A stretch of DNA of 64,000 bases from Verticillium longisporum. Its lineage: Eukaryota; Ascomycota; Sordariomycetes; Glomerellales; Plectosphaerellaceae. Positions 46,415-57,663 of this stretch are shown in pieces. The stretch spans positions 4,216,001 to 4,280,000 of the forward strand of contig JAETXT010000002.1 in the NCBI GenBank assembly GCA_019188255.1, in the 5' to 3' direction. The position numbers and the translations under genes are program-made. Position 1 is the first letter of the stretch. Every line of letters begins with the position of its first letter. Below the pieces are notes generated by a model. It did no database searches. It was not told the origin of the DNA and saw only the letters and a program-made list of their open reading frames with translations.

Positions 46415-47004
46415 CCTGGATCTACAAGGCTTGGCATACAGGACCACCACGCCTCATCCTGCCTCGATACCACCCACGACGTGACCAAACTATTCGACCT
46501 CAGCCTTCGACCATCTCCTCCGCGGTGCTTTTGACCCCCATGCTCGCCATCTTTGATCCGTCTGCTCACCTTCTGGCCGCCTCTGTCAAGCAGGGTTTTC
46601 TCTCCAGGTTCCCCTCCCCAGGTCCCAGTATTGACCGACATGCGGCCATGAACGCCAGTCGAGTGCTGCCCGTGCTAACCGGCGAGGCTCGGCGACCTCG
46701 AAAACCAGCACCAAGGGAAATAATGTGACGCCAAAAAAACACCATTGATGCGGTCGAAATGAGGACCAAGACGCTGCTCGTTCGCGATGGTGACCAGGGG
46801 GTCGGGCAGTCAAGAGGTGGCAACACAGAAACGGCGGAGGCAGTCAAGTTCCCTTCGCATCGATGCCCCTCGGTCTTCGGAGGAGAACCCAGGTTAAATA
46901 GTTCGTCTGTCGCATACCACCTTGATGGCCTGCCTCTTCACCACTGCTCTCCAGCCTTCAGCCTCTTGTCCCTCCCCCCTTGAGCTAAGACCGCCCGTCT
47001 CAAC

Positions 47005-48576
47005 ATGCGCAGCGCTGCCGTCATTGCTGGGGCCCTGGCCCCGGCTGTCCTCGCCGCCACCACGGCCAAGAACGTCATCTATATTGTGCCCGATGGCTAC
47101 GGCCAGGCCTCGCAGACCATGGCACGAGACTATGTCTCCCTCATCGAAACTGGCACGACGCCGCGTGCCCCCAGTATCTTTGAGCTGCAGGCCGATCAGA
47201 TGGTCCGCGGTCTGGTCCGTACCCACGCCAGCAACAACCTCATCACCGACTCTGCTGCTTCCGGTACCGCCTTTGCCTGTGGCTTCAAGTCTTACAACAA
47301 TGCTATCGGCATCACTCCTGATTTTCAGCCTGTTGGCTCCATCCTCGAGGCTGCCAAGCTTGCTGGCCTCAAGACCGGTCTCGTCGTGACGAGTACCATC
47401 AACCACGCCACCCCTGCCGGTACATTCCGTCCCATCTCTCGCTCAGGAACCCCTGCTCACGTCCTTTAGTCTACGCCTCGCACGTGCGCGACCGCAACAG
47501 CTATGCCGAGATCGCCGCCCAACAGATCGGCCTGACCCACCCTCTCGGTCCCCAGGTCGACATCCTGCTCGGCGGTGGCCGCTGCTACTTCAAGCCCAAC
47601 ACAGCTTCAGGGTCGTGCCGCCGCGATACCAAGGATCTCTTTGGCTATGCCGAGGACCACGGCTACCATGTCATGCAGAGCCGTGACGAGTTTGATGCGC
47701 TCGAGAAGGGTCTCGGTGACATCCGGATCCCCTTTGTCGGCCTCTTCAACGACGGTATGGATTCTTTAAAGTCCAGGCGGTCTACATAACGCTGACATAC
47801 GATAGACCAGCTTAAGTACGAGATGGACCGCAAGATTGACCAGGACGAGCCTTCGCTCCTCGAGATGGTCGAGACGTCTCTCAACGCCCTCCACCGCGCC
47901 ACCCACTGCAAGGAGAAGGGATACTTCATCATGATCGAGGCCTCGCGTATTGATCACGCCGGCCACGCCAACGATCCCGCGGCCCACGTCCACGAGACCA
48001 TCATGTACAACGATGTCATGGGCTTTGTCCGTGAGTGGATTGACGAGCACGACGACACGGTTCTCATGTCCGCCGCCGACCACGAGTGCGGCGGACTGAC
48101 GCTCAACGGTTTCAACCCTCTACCCCTGCAGAAGGCTAGGCGCTCGCGCGAGGGTGTTGAGCGCCTCTGGAGCGCTCGCCCCTCGGGTGCCGACCGTCGC
48201 GAGTACCTCGTGTCCGAGATCCTTCCCGAGTACGGCCTCGCCGACGCCAGCAGCGCCGAGATCACGAGCCTTCTCGCAGCGTCGAACCTGGGCAGCGCAC
48301 TCGTCTCTGCTTAGCTCCCGCGCCGGTGTCAACTGGTCGACGGGCGGCCACACGGCGTCAGATGTGACGCTGTTTGGATATGCTGCGGGTGACAAGGCTG
48401 AGGCGTTCAAGGGCGAGCTGGCCGGCCACTGGGACAACACGGAGCTGCCGCGTATCGCCGAGAGGGTGCTTGGCGTGGACATGGACGAGGTGACCAAGCT
48501 CCTGCGCGCCAATGGCACGAGCTGGGTGACGAAGCGCGAGTTTGAGACTAGCTCGAGCGGTCATCACACACACTAG
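47005..48576 (+). CDS. Alkaline phosphatase, secreted/repressible type
   Basis: Phosphomonoesterase with the alkaline phosphatase fold. Exons 47005-47419, 47470-47754 and 47806-48576, introns 50 and 51 nt, both phase 1; about 489 aa. A hydrophobic N-terminus (MRSAAVIAGALAPAVLAA) acts as signal peptide. Hallmarks: metal site in IYIVPDGYG, phosphorylated serine in LITDSAASGTAFACG, TINHATPA, FIMIEASRIDHAGHANDP, SAADHECGGLTLNGF, and NWSTGGHTASDV. The frame breaks around 48302: the upstream frame ends at a TAG in 48312-48314, while the next frame continues as SLLSSRAGVNW to the stop. Here one base is extra (or two missing), unlike the other breaks. Two CACGTG words lie upstream, the site bound by the phosphate regulator NUC-1/Pho4. 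Confidence 0.93.
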
Positions 48577-49177
48577 GTTTTGCATTGTCGGCAGTCAGTT
48601 CTGACGTGGACGGCAAGTAATGGCTAGGGGTCTTGAAGACGTCCAAATATCCTAATTCAAGTACATAATTTTATCATGTTCCGAAATGCTCCTGTCATGA
48701 GCCAATTGTGCTTTGCCTGTCTTGACCGCTGATTGGACGCATTGGTTAAAAGGGGTCAATCGAGTGATCAGTCCGGCTGAACCTCTTTGACTCTGATCAA
48801 TGCCCTCAAAGGAGGAATTGGCAGGGCATATTGGTTCAGTAGAGTGATATGGTCTCCAGTTGTTTAGTCGAACAAACGCGGAGTAGCATTGTGTAAGATA
48901 TCAGTGTCTTCTACTGGCCCAAGACTGGGGAGGCCTCACGCTCTGAGGTATATGGAAGATGGAGACGCTCCGAAACCAGACAGAAGCCCGCCATGTCAAT
49001 TCGCAGGGGTTATCAGCGACATCTCTGGCCGAATGCACAATTGAATGTCCAGGTAGTAGCCTCCGCGGAACAAGCGTTCATGAGTGGTTTCTGATCGAAA
49101 TCGATACTCCAGAATTCTAAGGCTATCTATCCATATGGTATCCCCCCACCAAAAGAAGTAAACCCGCCCCCTTCAGT
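48577..49177. other. Convergent 3' flanks
   Basis: 600 bp of AT-rich sequence between the stops of the phosphatase and the transporter. No gene seen. Confidence 0.6.
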
Positions 49178-50948
49178 TCAAGGAACATAGATGTACGGCT
49201 CCGAGCCATCCTTCGTTTTGTGCTTGCCCGACCGCACACGGCGGTTATGCACAACGTAGACGACGTCCTGGATAACGGCAAAAACAATGCCCACCGACAC
49301 CATGATGATCATGGTCCGCAGACCGGTGCTGTAGCTATCGAGACGTCAGGACCAGTTGTGACGACGGCGTTTCACGCAGGGCGGTACACTTACAATGGCT
49401 TGTCGTTGCCCTTGAAATACTGCGTGCCGACCATCAACCCGCTAATGGCAGCCATGACCCACATTCTGCTTCTGTCAGTTATCATGACACCTTTTTCTTT
49501 CTTTCTTTTCTGAGAATAGGAAAGGAAACTCACGCAATGGCAATGCTCCTCTCGCCCGGCTCCCGACAGTTGAGCTGCACCCACGAGTTGTGGACAGGAT
49601 GGTAGCCGACGGCGAAGCTGTTGACGGCCGTCCAGAGCCCCCACCTCGACCACTTGCCGACATGGGGGTGCACCGTCCGCGCGACGACGAGGGCGATAAG
49701 GTAGCACACGTGCGCCGTGATGACGGACAGGCCGCGCTGGCCGGTGCGGTCGCTGAGGTAGGCGAAAGCAAAGACGACGACGAGGGCGAGCGAGGCGCCG
49801 ACGGCGGCGAGGGCGTTGGCCTCGATGCGGCCAAAGCCGAGGGCCATGATGATGGAGGGCGTGTAGGTCGTCAGGGGCGACCAGGTCGAGAAGACGGCAA
49901 AGGTCGAGACGTAGTGCGGCCAGCGGCGCCAGTGCGAGACGGTGCGCCAGACGAGGCGCCAGGGGATGGCGAGCCCTTGGGCGCCCCCTTTGCGGTGCGC
50001 GTCGTCGTGCTCGATGCGCGCGCGCAGGATGCGCTGCTCGTGCGGCGTGAAGCGGATCAGGCCGGGCGACAGCAGCGGGCACGGCTCGTCGGGGGAGCCT
50101 GGCAGCGTGAGGAAGAGGAGGCCGGAGACGCAGATTGTGAAGAGACCTTCGACTGGGTGTCTTGTTAGTGCGAAGCTCTTATGTTGAGAAGCGAGCGAGA
50201 GGGAAACGTCAAGAGGAAAGGGGCACAGTAAAAGGAGACTCACGGATGAAGAGCCACTGCCAGCCTTTGAGACCAGCCTTGCCGCCGAGTTGAAGGATGC
50301 CCGAGGCGAGCACAGGACTCAGGGCATTGCCGCCGAACATGCCAAAGAAGAAGATGGCGACGCGCTTGGCGAGCTCGCGCTTCGGATACCACGTGGAGAG
50401 GGTGTAGACGGCGCCGGGAATGTAGCCGGCTTCAGAGAATCCGAGGATGAGACGGGCGACGAGGAAGCCGGTGCGGTTGACGAGGAGGAACTGCATCGTG
50501 GCGACAAGGCCAAAGATGAAGACCTGGGCGGAAATCCAGCGGCGAGGGCCCAGCTTCTGGAGGAGCATGTTGGAGGGGATCTCGAGGACGACGATACCCA
50601 TGAACATGAGCTGGTTTCCGAGGTTGATGGTTTCTTGTGTGACGGCAATGTCGACGGCGAAGCCATCAGTCAGAGCACTGGCAAGGTTCATGCGGTCGAG
50701 CTGGAAGACGAGGAGGCCCAGGAAGAGCAGGGGCAGGACGGTTGAGTCGACCCTATGCTGTTAGTCGAGTTGACCGAGGGGCTGGATCGAGAAGTGAGTA
50801 GGGCGGCTTACTTTCTCCTGGCCTTGAGTTCCTCCTTGTGGCTCCATTCCTGCACATCAGCCGATTCGATGGAGTTTTGGTCCGTCTGAGGCTCGCTGTC
50901 AACCCCCTTCTCTCCGTTCACTCCAGGCAGTTGTTTGGAAGTTTCCAT
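49178..50948 (-). CDS. Major facilitator transporter, DAL5/allantoate-permease family
   Basis: A plasma-membrane organic-anion transporter. Five exons: 50948-50812, 50752-50244, 50152-49534, 49465-49394 and 49334-49178, with introns of 59, 91, 68 and 59 nt; 497 aa. The hydrophilic N-terminus (METSKQLPG to KARRK) leads into helix 1 with the family signature LLVFQLDRMNLASAL. Later blocks include LEIPSNMLLQKLGPRRW, RLILGFSEAGYIPGAVY, TLSTWYPKRELAKRVA and, in the C-terminal half, NSWVQLNCREPGERSIAIA. These are typical of the anion:cation symporter family of fungi, which includes allantoate, nicotinate, pantothenate and biotin-precursor carriers; the substrate cannot be deduced. It diverges from a flavin monooxygenase gene. 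Reading frame intact. Confidence 0.93.
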
Positions 50949-51936
50949 GATTCCTTTGTCTGCCTTATCCCTCTTCGTCAGCAACGAGAGTACTCTTTGG
51001 CAATGCCCAGCCTTTCGGTGTTCAAATTAGGCGAATCGGGATCTCAAGACTAAAGACTCTGGGCAGACAATGGCACGGTCGTGGAGATCAGCAGGCATCG
51101 GCATCTCGAACAAGATATAACCCTTTGAAAACGTCTTGCCCCAAGACTTCAGCTCGATATTCAAAGGCCGAAATGGTTGACGAGCTTCAGCATCAAGAGT
51201 CCCAGCGAATCACCATCGGTGTCAGTTCGTTATCCCAACGTCAGAGGCCGTGGCCCAGACAACTGGGATTTGAAAAGCGATGGCGCAATGGCTCTAGTGA
51301 CGTTCGCCGGCATGTGGTGCGCCATCTGCCGTCTCGCAGCGCCCATGTCTGGTGCCTCTTGTGCCTTTGGCGACTCTTGGGAGTGTGTTCGTTGTGGTTT
51401 CGCGGCCATGTCGCCATTGACGCTAAGATGGCATCCACCGAGGAGAAGCGCGCCAGGAGTCCCAATCCCGCAAGTGAGAGGGCATCGATATCGAACGACC
51501 CTTGTTATCGTCAGGGTTCATCGTCTCCACATCAGACCTTTCAATCGCACGGCGCAAGCGGCTGTGCCACGCGGAGAGCGGCACAAAATCGCGACCCCCG
51601 GCCACTCTTTGCCTTCATGCTTCATTGCCCCCATGTGTCGCCCCCATACCATGCCCCTCAACCCCCAAACTTAACAGCTCCTTTCCCCCGGCTCTGGCGC
51701 CGATGACAGCATACACCGAGGCCATTCATGTCGTACGCTCATCTCTTTCGGTGTTTGAGTGACGGGATTTGAACGACAAGACGCACATCCCCCGAGGCTC
51801 GCAAGCTGTGACATCGCGGGCGTTATATCTCAATAATACCAGGCAGCTGGCCCATTTTCTGAGCGATCCCCCGCTCGACCAAACGATCCCCTTCCAAGTT
51901 CAATTCGATTCCATCATTTTCTCGGATCAAGACGCC
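50949..51936. promoter_or_regulatory. Divergent upstream region of transporter and monooxygenase
   Basis: 988 bp. Several open frames of 60-190 codons overlap on both strands at 51125-51706 but none has a recognisable motif; they are probably chance openings in GC-rich upstream DNA. Confidence 0.45.
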
Positions 51937-53608
51937 ATGGTTGCTATCAAGAGAGTTGCCGTCATTGGGGCTGGGCCCGGCGGTGCCATTGCCGTTGATG
52001 CCCTGGCCAAGGAGAAGGCTTTCGACCTGATCCGCGTGTTTGAGCGCCGAGAGGCGGCCGGTGGCTGTTGGTGAGTGGTCTCGCTCTTTTTCTCTCTTTC
52101 TTTCTACTGCGTTTTTTCTTCTTTTTTTGGCTTCACATCATGAGATGTCTGAGATGAGGCTCCAGCACAGTGAGTGAAGCTAACAGGCCAGGCTCGGCGA
52201 TACAACGCCACCGCCGCTGCTCACGGACCTCGAGGCCCTCGCCAACCGTACGGCTGACCCTCCGGTGGACATCCCGGACCGGCTGCCGGCCCAAACGCCG
52301 AAGCTCACTCAGCCCCGCTTCGCCGACTCATCTGTCTACCCATATCTGGAGACAAATGTCGACGCGATTCCCATGTCCTTCAGCCAGGAGCCCATCCCCT
52401 CAGACTGCTCACCACACTCAGTGGCCCTCCATGGCGAGGACACGCCGTTCCGGCACTGGACCGTTATCCGCCGCTACCTGCAGTCGCTCCTCGAGCGTGA
52501 CGGCTACGAAGACCTCGTCTCCTACAGCACGACGGTCGAGCGCGTCGAAAAGGTCGGCCACGAGTGGAAGCTGACGCTGCGGCGGGACGGCGAGCGCTCC
52601 GACTACTGGTGGACCGAGTGGTTCGACGCCGTCGTCGTCGCCAGCGGCCACTACTCGGTGCCGTACGTGCCGGCCATCCCGGGCCTCGACACGTTCGAGA
52701 AGCTGCGTCCGGGCTCGGTGCTGCACAGCAAGAACTTCCGCGGCCGGGACCACTACCGCGGCAAGCGCGTCGTCGTCGTCGGCGCCTCCGTGTCGGCAGC
52801 TGATATCGCCTACGACCTCGCCTCGGTGGCGCAGACACCGGTGCACGCCGTCGTCGACGGCCACCGCGCCAACCTCTACTTTGGCGACGAGGCCTTCAAC
52901 CACCCGCGCATCGCGCGGCGGTCCGACATATCGCGCGTCGACGGCCGCACCGTTCACTTTGCCGACGGCCGCGAGCCCGCGCGCGACGTCGACGCCATCA
53001 TCTTCGGCACCGGCTACACCTGGACGCTGCCTTTCCTGCCGGGCGTCGAGGTGCGCAACAACCGCGTGCCGGGCCTGTACCAGCACGTCGTCTACCAGCA
53101 GGACCCGACGCTGCTCTTTGTCGGGGCCGTCGCCGCCGGCCTGACCTTTAAAATCTTCGAGTGGCAGGCCGTTCTCGCGGCGCGCCTGCTCGCCGGCCGC
53201 GCCACGCTGCCGCCGCTGGCCGACCAGCAAAAATGGGAGGCCGACCGTATCGCGGCCTTTGGCGACGGCCCGCGCTTCGCCCTCGTGCACCCGCACTTTG
53301 AAGACTATTTTAACGAGCTGCGCCGCCTCGCGGGGCCCGGTGAGAACGGCCTCGGCCGGCAGCTGCCCGTCTTTGACCGAGCGTGGTTCAAGTCCTTCCT
53401 CGACGGGCACGAGAGGCGGAAGAACATGTGGCAGAGGCTCAACGCAAAAGCCTGGGACGAGGCTGGCGTTGACGAGCTCAACTTGGGCACGGTGCCGGGA
53501 GCCGGTCGCAAGACGATCGAAGCACCGCCGGCGTATGACTGGGACACGATCAGGAAGCTGCCGTTATTGCTGCAGGCGTTGCAGGGACTCAACACAAAGG
53601 CCTTCTAG
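51937..53608 (+). CDS. Flavin-containing monooxygenase
   Basis: FAD- and NADPH-dependent oxygenase of the FMO type. Exon 1 51937-52070, intron 52071-52191 (GTGAGT...GCCAG), exon 2 52192-53608; 516 aa. FAD-binding Rossmann motif VAVIGAGPGGAIAV at the very N-terminus, followed by FERREAAGGCW; NADPH-binding motif VVVVGASVSAADIA at about residue 250; the conserved FGTGYTW block at about 345. No N-terminal signal or C-terminal membrane anchor is evident, so it is likely cytosolic. The substrate cannot be told. An AATAAA signal lies 29 nt after the stop. The neighbouring transporter is divergent, so the two may be co-regulated, but no other biosynthetic gene is nearby. Confidence 0.93.
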
Positions 53609-53978
53609 GCGATGGTCGTGGGTGTGTTCGATATAGAATAAAGCGTTCCTTCACCTTTCGGGTATCGACCGTCGCAGCGTGTTGCCAGCACACTGCAGTG
53701 GGCATCAGAGTCTTTTCGTACAAGCTTTTGTTCGAGTCTGCTCAAGACAGAGCGACCTTGGTTAGCCACAGCGCGGAAGAGGAGTTCGGAACCAAAAAGT
53801 TGCAACAAGTGATTATCCCAAGCCTTCCCAGGCATGCAATGCTGTCATTACTCGTCCCATCCAGTGTGCCCGTCCCGTTCCTGTGCTACAGTAGCATCGC
53901 GTCGAGGGGGAAAAAACGCCCAATAGCACCCAACCTACCAACACCATCAAGTCGACCACCAAATGCATTGTCCTATCC
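53609..53978. terminator. Convergent 3' region with AATAAA signal
   Basis: 370 bp between the monooxygenase stop and the SLD2 stop. A canonical AATAAA is at 53637-53642, correctly placed for polyadenylation of the monooxygenase transcript. No gene. Confidence 0.55.
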
Positions 53979-55524
53979 TCATCGCCTGCGCCGGAATTTG
54001 CTGTTGAAACCAGCGCCGCCCTTGGAGCCCGTGTTTCTGAGCTTCAGGCGCCGGAAGTTGGTGTGCGCAAACTCGTTAACTTTCCTGGCCGTCTTCTTGA
54101 CAGCTCCTTCCTTCACATTCGTCTTCTTGACGGTCTTCTTCGAGCTCTTCGCCTTGGCAGCCTCTACGTCAGACCCCTCGACGTCCGACGGCACAAAATC
54201 TGCCTCGTCGCCTGATGCGTATTCGTTCTCCTTGTTGGGGTTCATCTGCGTCTCAGGAACCACGTCGTCATCCTCCTCCACGGGCGGGCCATCGACTGGT
54301 GCCGTCGGCCTCTTGTGATGCACCGGCTTCATGTTCGACCTTCTTGTCGTCCTCTTCTGTCCCTTCTTCTTGTACACCTTCAAGGGCTGCCCGTCACGTC
54401 CCAGCTGCTCCTCAGGCTCGCTGTCGTACATGCCCTCGTCGTCGAAGCCGCCCAGCGGCAGGTTCATGACCTGGCTGTCGGCCACCAGGACATCGTCTTG
54501 TGGCTTTGGCGGAGGCTTCATCTGCATGGGTGCCGGCGCCGGCACGAGCCTCGTCTCGCCTTGCTCCATCTCCCGCAGCGCGTCCATATCGTCGTCGTGT
54601 GCCTCTTCCTCGACCTTGCGCAGGCTGGCCACGATGGCGCTGAGACCGCGGCCCAGTGGTTTGCGGGGCAGCCGCAGGGGCGCAGCGGCGGGGAACTCGC
54701 CATTCTCGTCGACAGGTGCGAGGCTGTGCCTCTTGAGAAAGGCAGGAGTGCTGAATTGGAGCTTGGAGACCGAGGTTGACGAGGACGGGGTCTTGTCGCC
54801 GTTGGCGTTCATATTCTTGAGTTTCAAGGGCGTGACGAAGCCATCCGTTTTTCGCTTTTTCCCGGAAGAATATGGAGTGGTGGCGGCCTCCAGGTTGGCT
54901 GCGCTGCGCTTGCTCGGAGTGGCGAAGAACGATAGAGGGGCATTGGCTGTCTGCGATGCCCCATTCGCTCTTGAGGGCGTTCCCAGCTCCCGCTCCGACA
55001 TCAGATCAAACAGCCCCATGACGCGGCCATCTCGCTGAGGCGTGGGTCCAATCGACCGCGGTGCTGCGGGACTGAACAAGTGGCGGGCGATCGAGGGGGT
55101 GCTGGTGTTGGCGTCGTCGTAGAGAGGCGGCAGTGATTTTGAGGGCGTGGCATCGAGCGAGGCGGTTCGTGATTTGGAGGGGGTTGCAAGGTGTTTTTGG
55201 CGTTTTGAAGGCGTCTGTACCGGCACGTCGTTTGATTGTCGCTTCTCTGACTTTGGGCGTTCTGAAGGGGGCGGAATCTTCCCAGACAGTATGTCACGGG
55301 TCTTGTTGTACTGCTTGTATTTCAGGGCTGCCTCGTTAGCAGGGTCGTTCAGAGATGGTTAAATGAGAGAGGATATGTGTACCAATTTCAGCATTCTGCT
55401 TAATGTCGTCCCGTCCTGGTTTCTTGCCATCGTGGGTCTTTGCCCAAGTGGTCTCCCAGGTCTTGAGGTCGGCGCGCAACTCTCGCGACTGGGCCTCGTA
55501 CTTAGCCCTTTCCTGCTCCTCCAT
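53979..55524 (-). CDS. SLD2: DNA replication regulator SLD2
   Basis: Essential initiation factor which, when phosphorylated by CDK, binds Dpb11/TopBP1 to start replication. Exon 1 55524-55383, intron 55328-55382 (GTACAC, branch GCTAAC, acceptor GGCAG), exon 2 55327-53979; 496 aa. Splicing joins DIKQNAEI to ALKYKQYNKTRDIL, the conserved N-terminal Sld2 helix pair that is found just after the start in family members. The rest is disordered with many CDK-type Ser/Thr-Pro sites (TPSK, STPS, FSPA, PTPQ, TPFLK-like), the RPLGRGLSAIVASLRK-like block PRKPLGRGLS, and a highly basic C-terminus (ending FNSKFRRRR) typical of Sld2. A MluI cell-cycle box lies about 206 bp upstream. Confidence 0.93.
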
Positions 55525-56544
55525 CGAAGTTTGATTCGATTGGGCAGACGTGGCGACGGTTGTGGGAAGCTCGAGGGTACGCCAAGTTGTCGGTAGAAGA
55601 AGTGGTATGCTCAGACGACAGGATCAAGGTAAGTTGAGGTTGCAGCAGGTGGTAATATCATGTGCCTTCCTTTTCCCTGTCTGAGAGTATCCCTCGTCTG
55701 AGTGGGAAAGTACCAGGGACAAGCACTAAACGCGTCGCCATTGGGTTCGCGTTCCTGTCATTCTCGCGTTGGCCCCGGCCCCGCCGCACGTACCATGTAC
55801 CACGCTATTGAGTCGGATTCCCCGCTTTTTTGGGCGACACGCCACCAGAGGGCAGCCTTCACTCGAATAAGGTGCCGTTTTTAACACCTAGGCGTATTAG
55901 GATATATTACTTCTGACAGCTGAACGAACCTCAAGCCCGGTCGCTCTATACATCAAACGAGCTGAACGGTTCGCTTCATAGCTGCAGGGCGGACATGGAG
56001 CGACTGGAGAGAAAGCTACATGCAAACCTTAGCCGCAGTGCGATGCATCGTATGAACCTTCAAGCTTTAAACTGACACCAGTAGCAGCACTGAGGTTGAG
56101 GAAACAAGCAGTGAAGAGAGAGCAGGAATCTCGAGATAGTCTGTATGATCCTGACATTGTGTGCACACCTAGATCAAAGCCAGGCGCCCCAGTATCCTCG
56201 AGAGTTGTCGACGCTCCCATCGTGCTCGAACACCTGTAGATGCCCTGGTGAAGCAAGTTGCGGTGTTCATCACGGGTCCTTATACTGACCCTGACGCTGA
56301 GGGTTGGTTTGTATGCTGGACATGCGGCGGTGGCGAACTATGGCAGATCACCCCCTGGAAACCATCGCTCCACTAAGGTAAGCTTGGGCTGCCTACCTAC
56401 CTAGGTGCCTTAGGGCGATCAAGGGGATTTAGGGGAGCCGCACCGGGCCTACCGACCCTGTAATCTCCTTCTCTCCCCAACTCCCTCTCGCCACACCCAC
56501 GATATTGGCAAACACATCGACCCAAGAACACTGCAGGCAGCGGC
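55525..56544. promoter_or_regulatory. Divergent upstream region of SLD2 and the RING gene
   Basis: 1.02 kb with no gene. It has an ACGCGT box at 55730-55735 and a CTACCTACCTAGGTGCC word at 56393-56409. Confidence 0.5.
55730..55735. promoter_or_regulatory. ACGCGT (MCB-type) site upstream of SLD2
   Basis: Perfect MluI cell-cycle box, 206 bp before the SLD2 start codon. MBF binds this word upstream of DNA-replication genes in yeasts and filamentous fungi; for a replication factor the context fits, although a single six-base word is weak evidence. Confidence 0.45.
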
Positions 56545-57663
56545 ATGTCAGCAATACCGCCTGACACCGATACCAGGCCCTCCCTCCAAGACATTCACTC
56601 CGCCGTCCTGCAAACAACACTCTAGACGTTCGCCTCGACCGTGGACTGCTGCGTCATTTGTCTCTCTGCGCTCTCCGTGGGATGCGTGGCACTCCCCTGC
56701 CACCACGCCGACATTGTGTTCCTGTGCCTCACCACCTGGCTCGAGCAGCAGCCGACGTGCTCGACATGTCCCCTCTGCAAGGCCGAGATCACCGAGATTC
56801 GCTACGACTTTTCGTTAGACCGAGCGCAATGGAAGACCTACCACGTCCCGCCAAAACCAGCAGCACCACAACAGCAGCAGCAACACCACAGATCCCATGA
56901 TAGGACCCGCAGCGGTCCTGGTCCCCATACATCGCCAGGTCACTTTGCCGAACGCCGCCGCTTCGATCCCCTCGGCCTCCGCCGCCCGCGCCCTTCGCTC
57001 TACCGCACCCGTCGCGCGAGGGGCTCGGCCCAGGACGACGACCCCCTGCGGCACCGCCGCTTCGTCTACCGCAACCAGCTCTACTCGCTGCGCGTCGGCT
57101 CAAACCGCGTGTCGCGCTACCGCGAGCTGCCGCCTCACATGTTCGCCACGGACGCGGAGCTCGTCTCGCGCGCGCGCATGTTTCTGCGCCGCGAGCTGCA
57201 GGTCTTTGAGTTTCTGGCGCCCACGAGCGACACCTCGACGGCGGCTGCTGCGGATCCCGCCGCTGCCGCCGAGAGGGACCCCGTACGGCGGCGCAGGGCC
57301 AATAACGCTGAGTTCCTGCTCGAGTACATCGTCGCCATTCTCAAGACGGTCGACATACAGGGGAGCATGGGCCAGGCCGAGGAGCTCATTCAGGAGTTCC
57401 TCGGGCGGGAGAACACGCGGCTGCTGCTGCACGAGCTGCGCGCGTGGCTGCGCAGTCCGTACATGGCGCTCGAGAACTGGGACAATGCCGTGCAGTATCC
57501 CGAGCTGCGAGCCAAGCGGGGGCGGTCGCGGAGTCGCAGCCCTTCTGTCGAGGGCACCTCGCGACCGGGGCGGGAGCAGGTCACGTATCCCTCGACGTGG
57601 CGGAGGGGCGACAGTTTTGGAGACAGGCCAGGGACGTCGCGGTCGAGGTTTTCGCGGGAGTAG
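56545..57663 (+). CDS. RING-finger E3 ligase-like protein (in-frame TAG near the start)
   Basis: The RING finger lies near the N-terminus: CVIC, then LPCHH, FLCLTTWLEQ and CPLC, the cysteine/histidine order of a RING domain, followed by the fungal continuation EITEIRYDF. The rest is Arg-rich with a folded-looking block around RRFVYRNQLYSLRVGSNRVSRY and FLLEYIVAILKTVDIQGS. It resembles the TOPORS-like RING proteins of ascomycetes; ubiquitin-ligase activity is inferred. The only in-frame ATG is 56545 (MSAIPPDTDTRPSLQDI), but a TAG at 56623-56625 separates it from the RING (before TFASTVDCC). A GTG at 56641 cannot be expected to start translation. No intron that removes the TAG has good signals. 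So this is either a sequence error (CAG to TAG) or a damaged gene; 371 aa if read through. Confidence 0.7.

Larger units (their letters stand above)
45949..46728 (+). other. Doubtful 259-codon open frame
   Basis: Begins with ATG, no recognised domain, Ser/Pro/Arg-rich. Sections of the two other plus frames look at least as protein-like (for example WSIEHLLHVVATLSEGF, then TTHDVTKLFDL, then AFDHLLRGAFDPHARHL), which could mean a real but frame-broken gene or simply leader DNA. Kept as a low-confidence entry because nothing else explains the stretch. Confidence 0.2.
44627..47004. other. Long divergent intergenic region, with a stretch open in several frames
   Basis: 2.4 kb upstream of both the mucin-like gene and alkaline phosphatase. 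It holds a duplicated 16-bp word (45379-45419), a TATAAA box at 45506-45511 next to an inverted CCAAT, and two CACGTG sites (46195-46200 and 46409-46414). From 45949 to 46728 the plus strand is open for 259 codons, but neighbouring frames also read protein-like over parts of it, so a short gene with frame errors is possible and none can be modelled with confidence. Confidence 0.45.

Noticed and set aside
47420..47469. Premature stop in alkaline phosphatase after NHATPA
   Set aside because: It is a 50-nt intron; the next exon continues VYASHVRDRN in the right phase.
51125..51706. 193-codon frame upstream of the monooxygenase
   Set aside because: Overlapping open frames in three readings, no motif and promoter position; probably chance.
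49178..53608. Secondary-metabolite gene cluster
   Set aside because: Only a transporter and an FMO; no synthase, terpene cyclase or regulator nearby.
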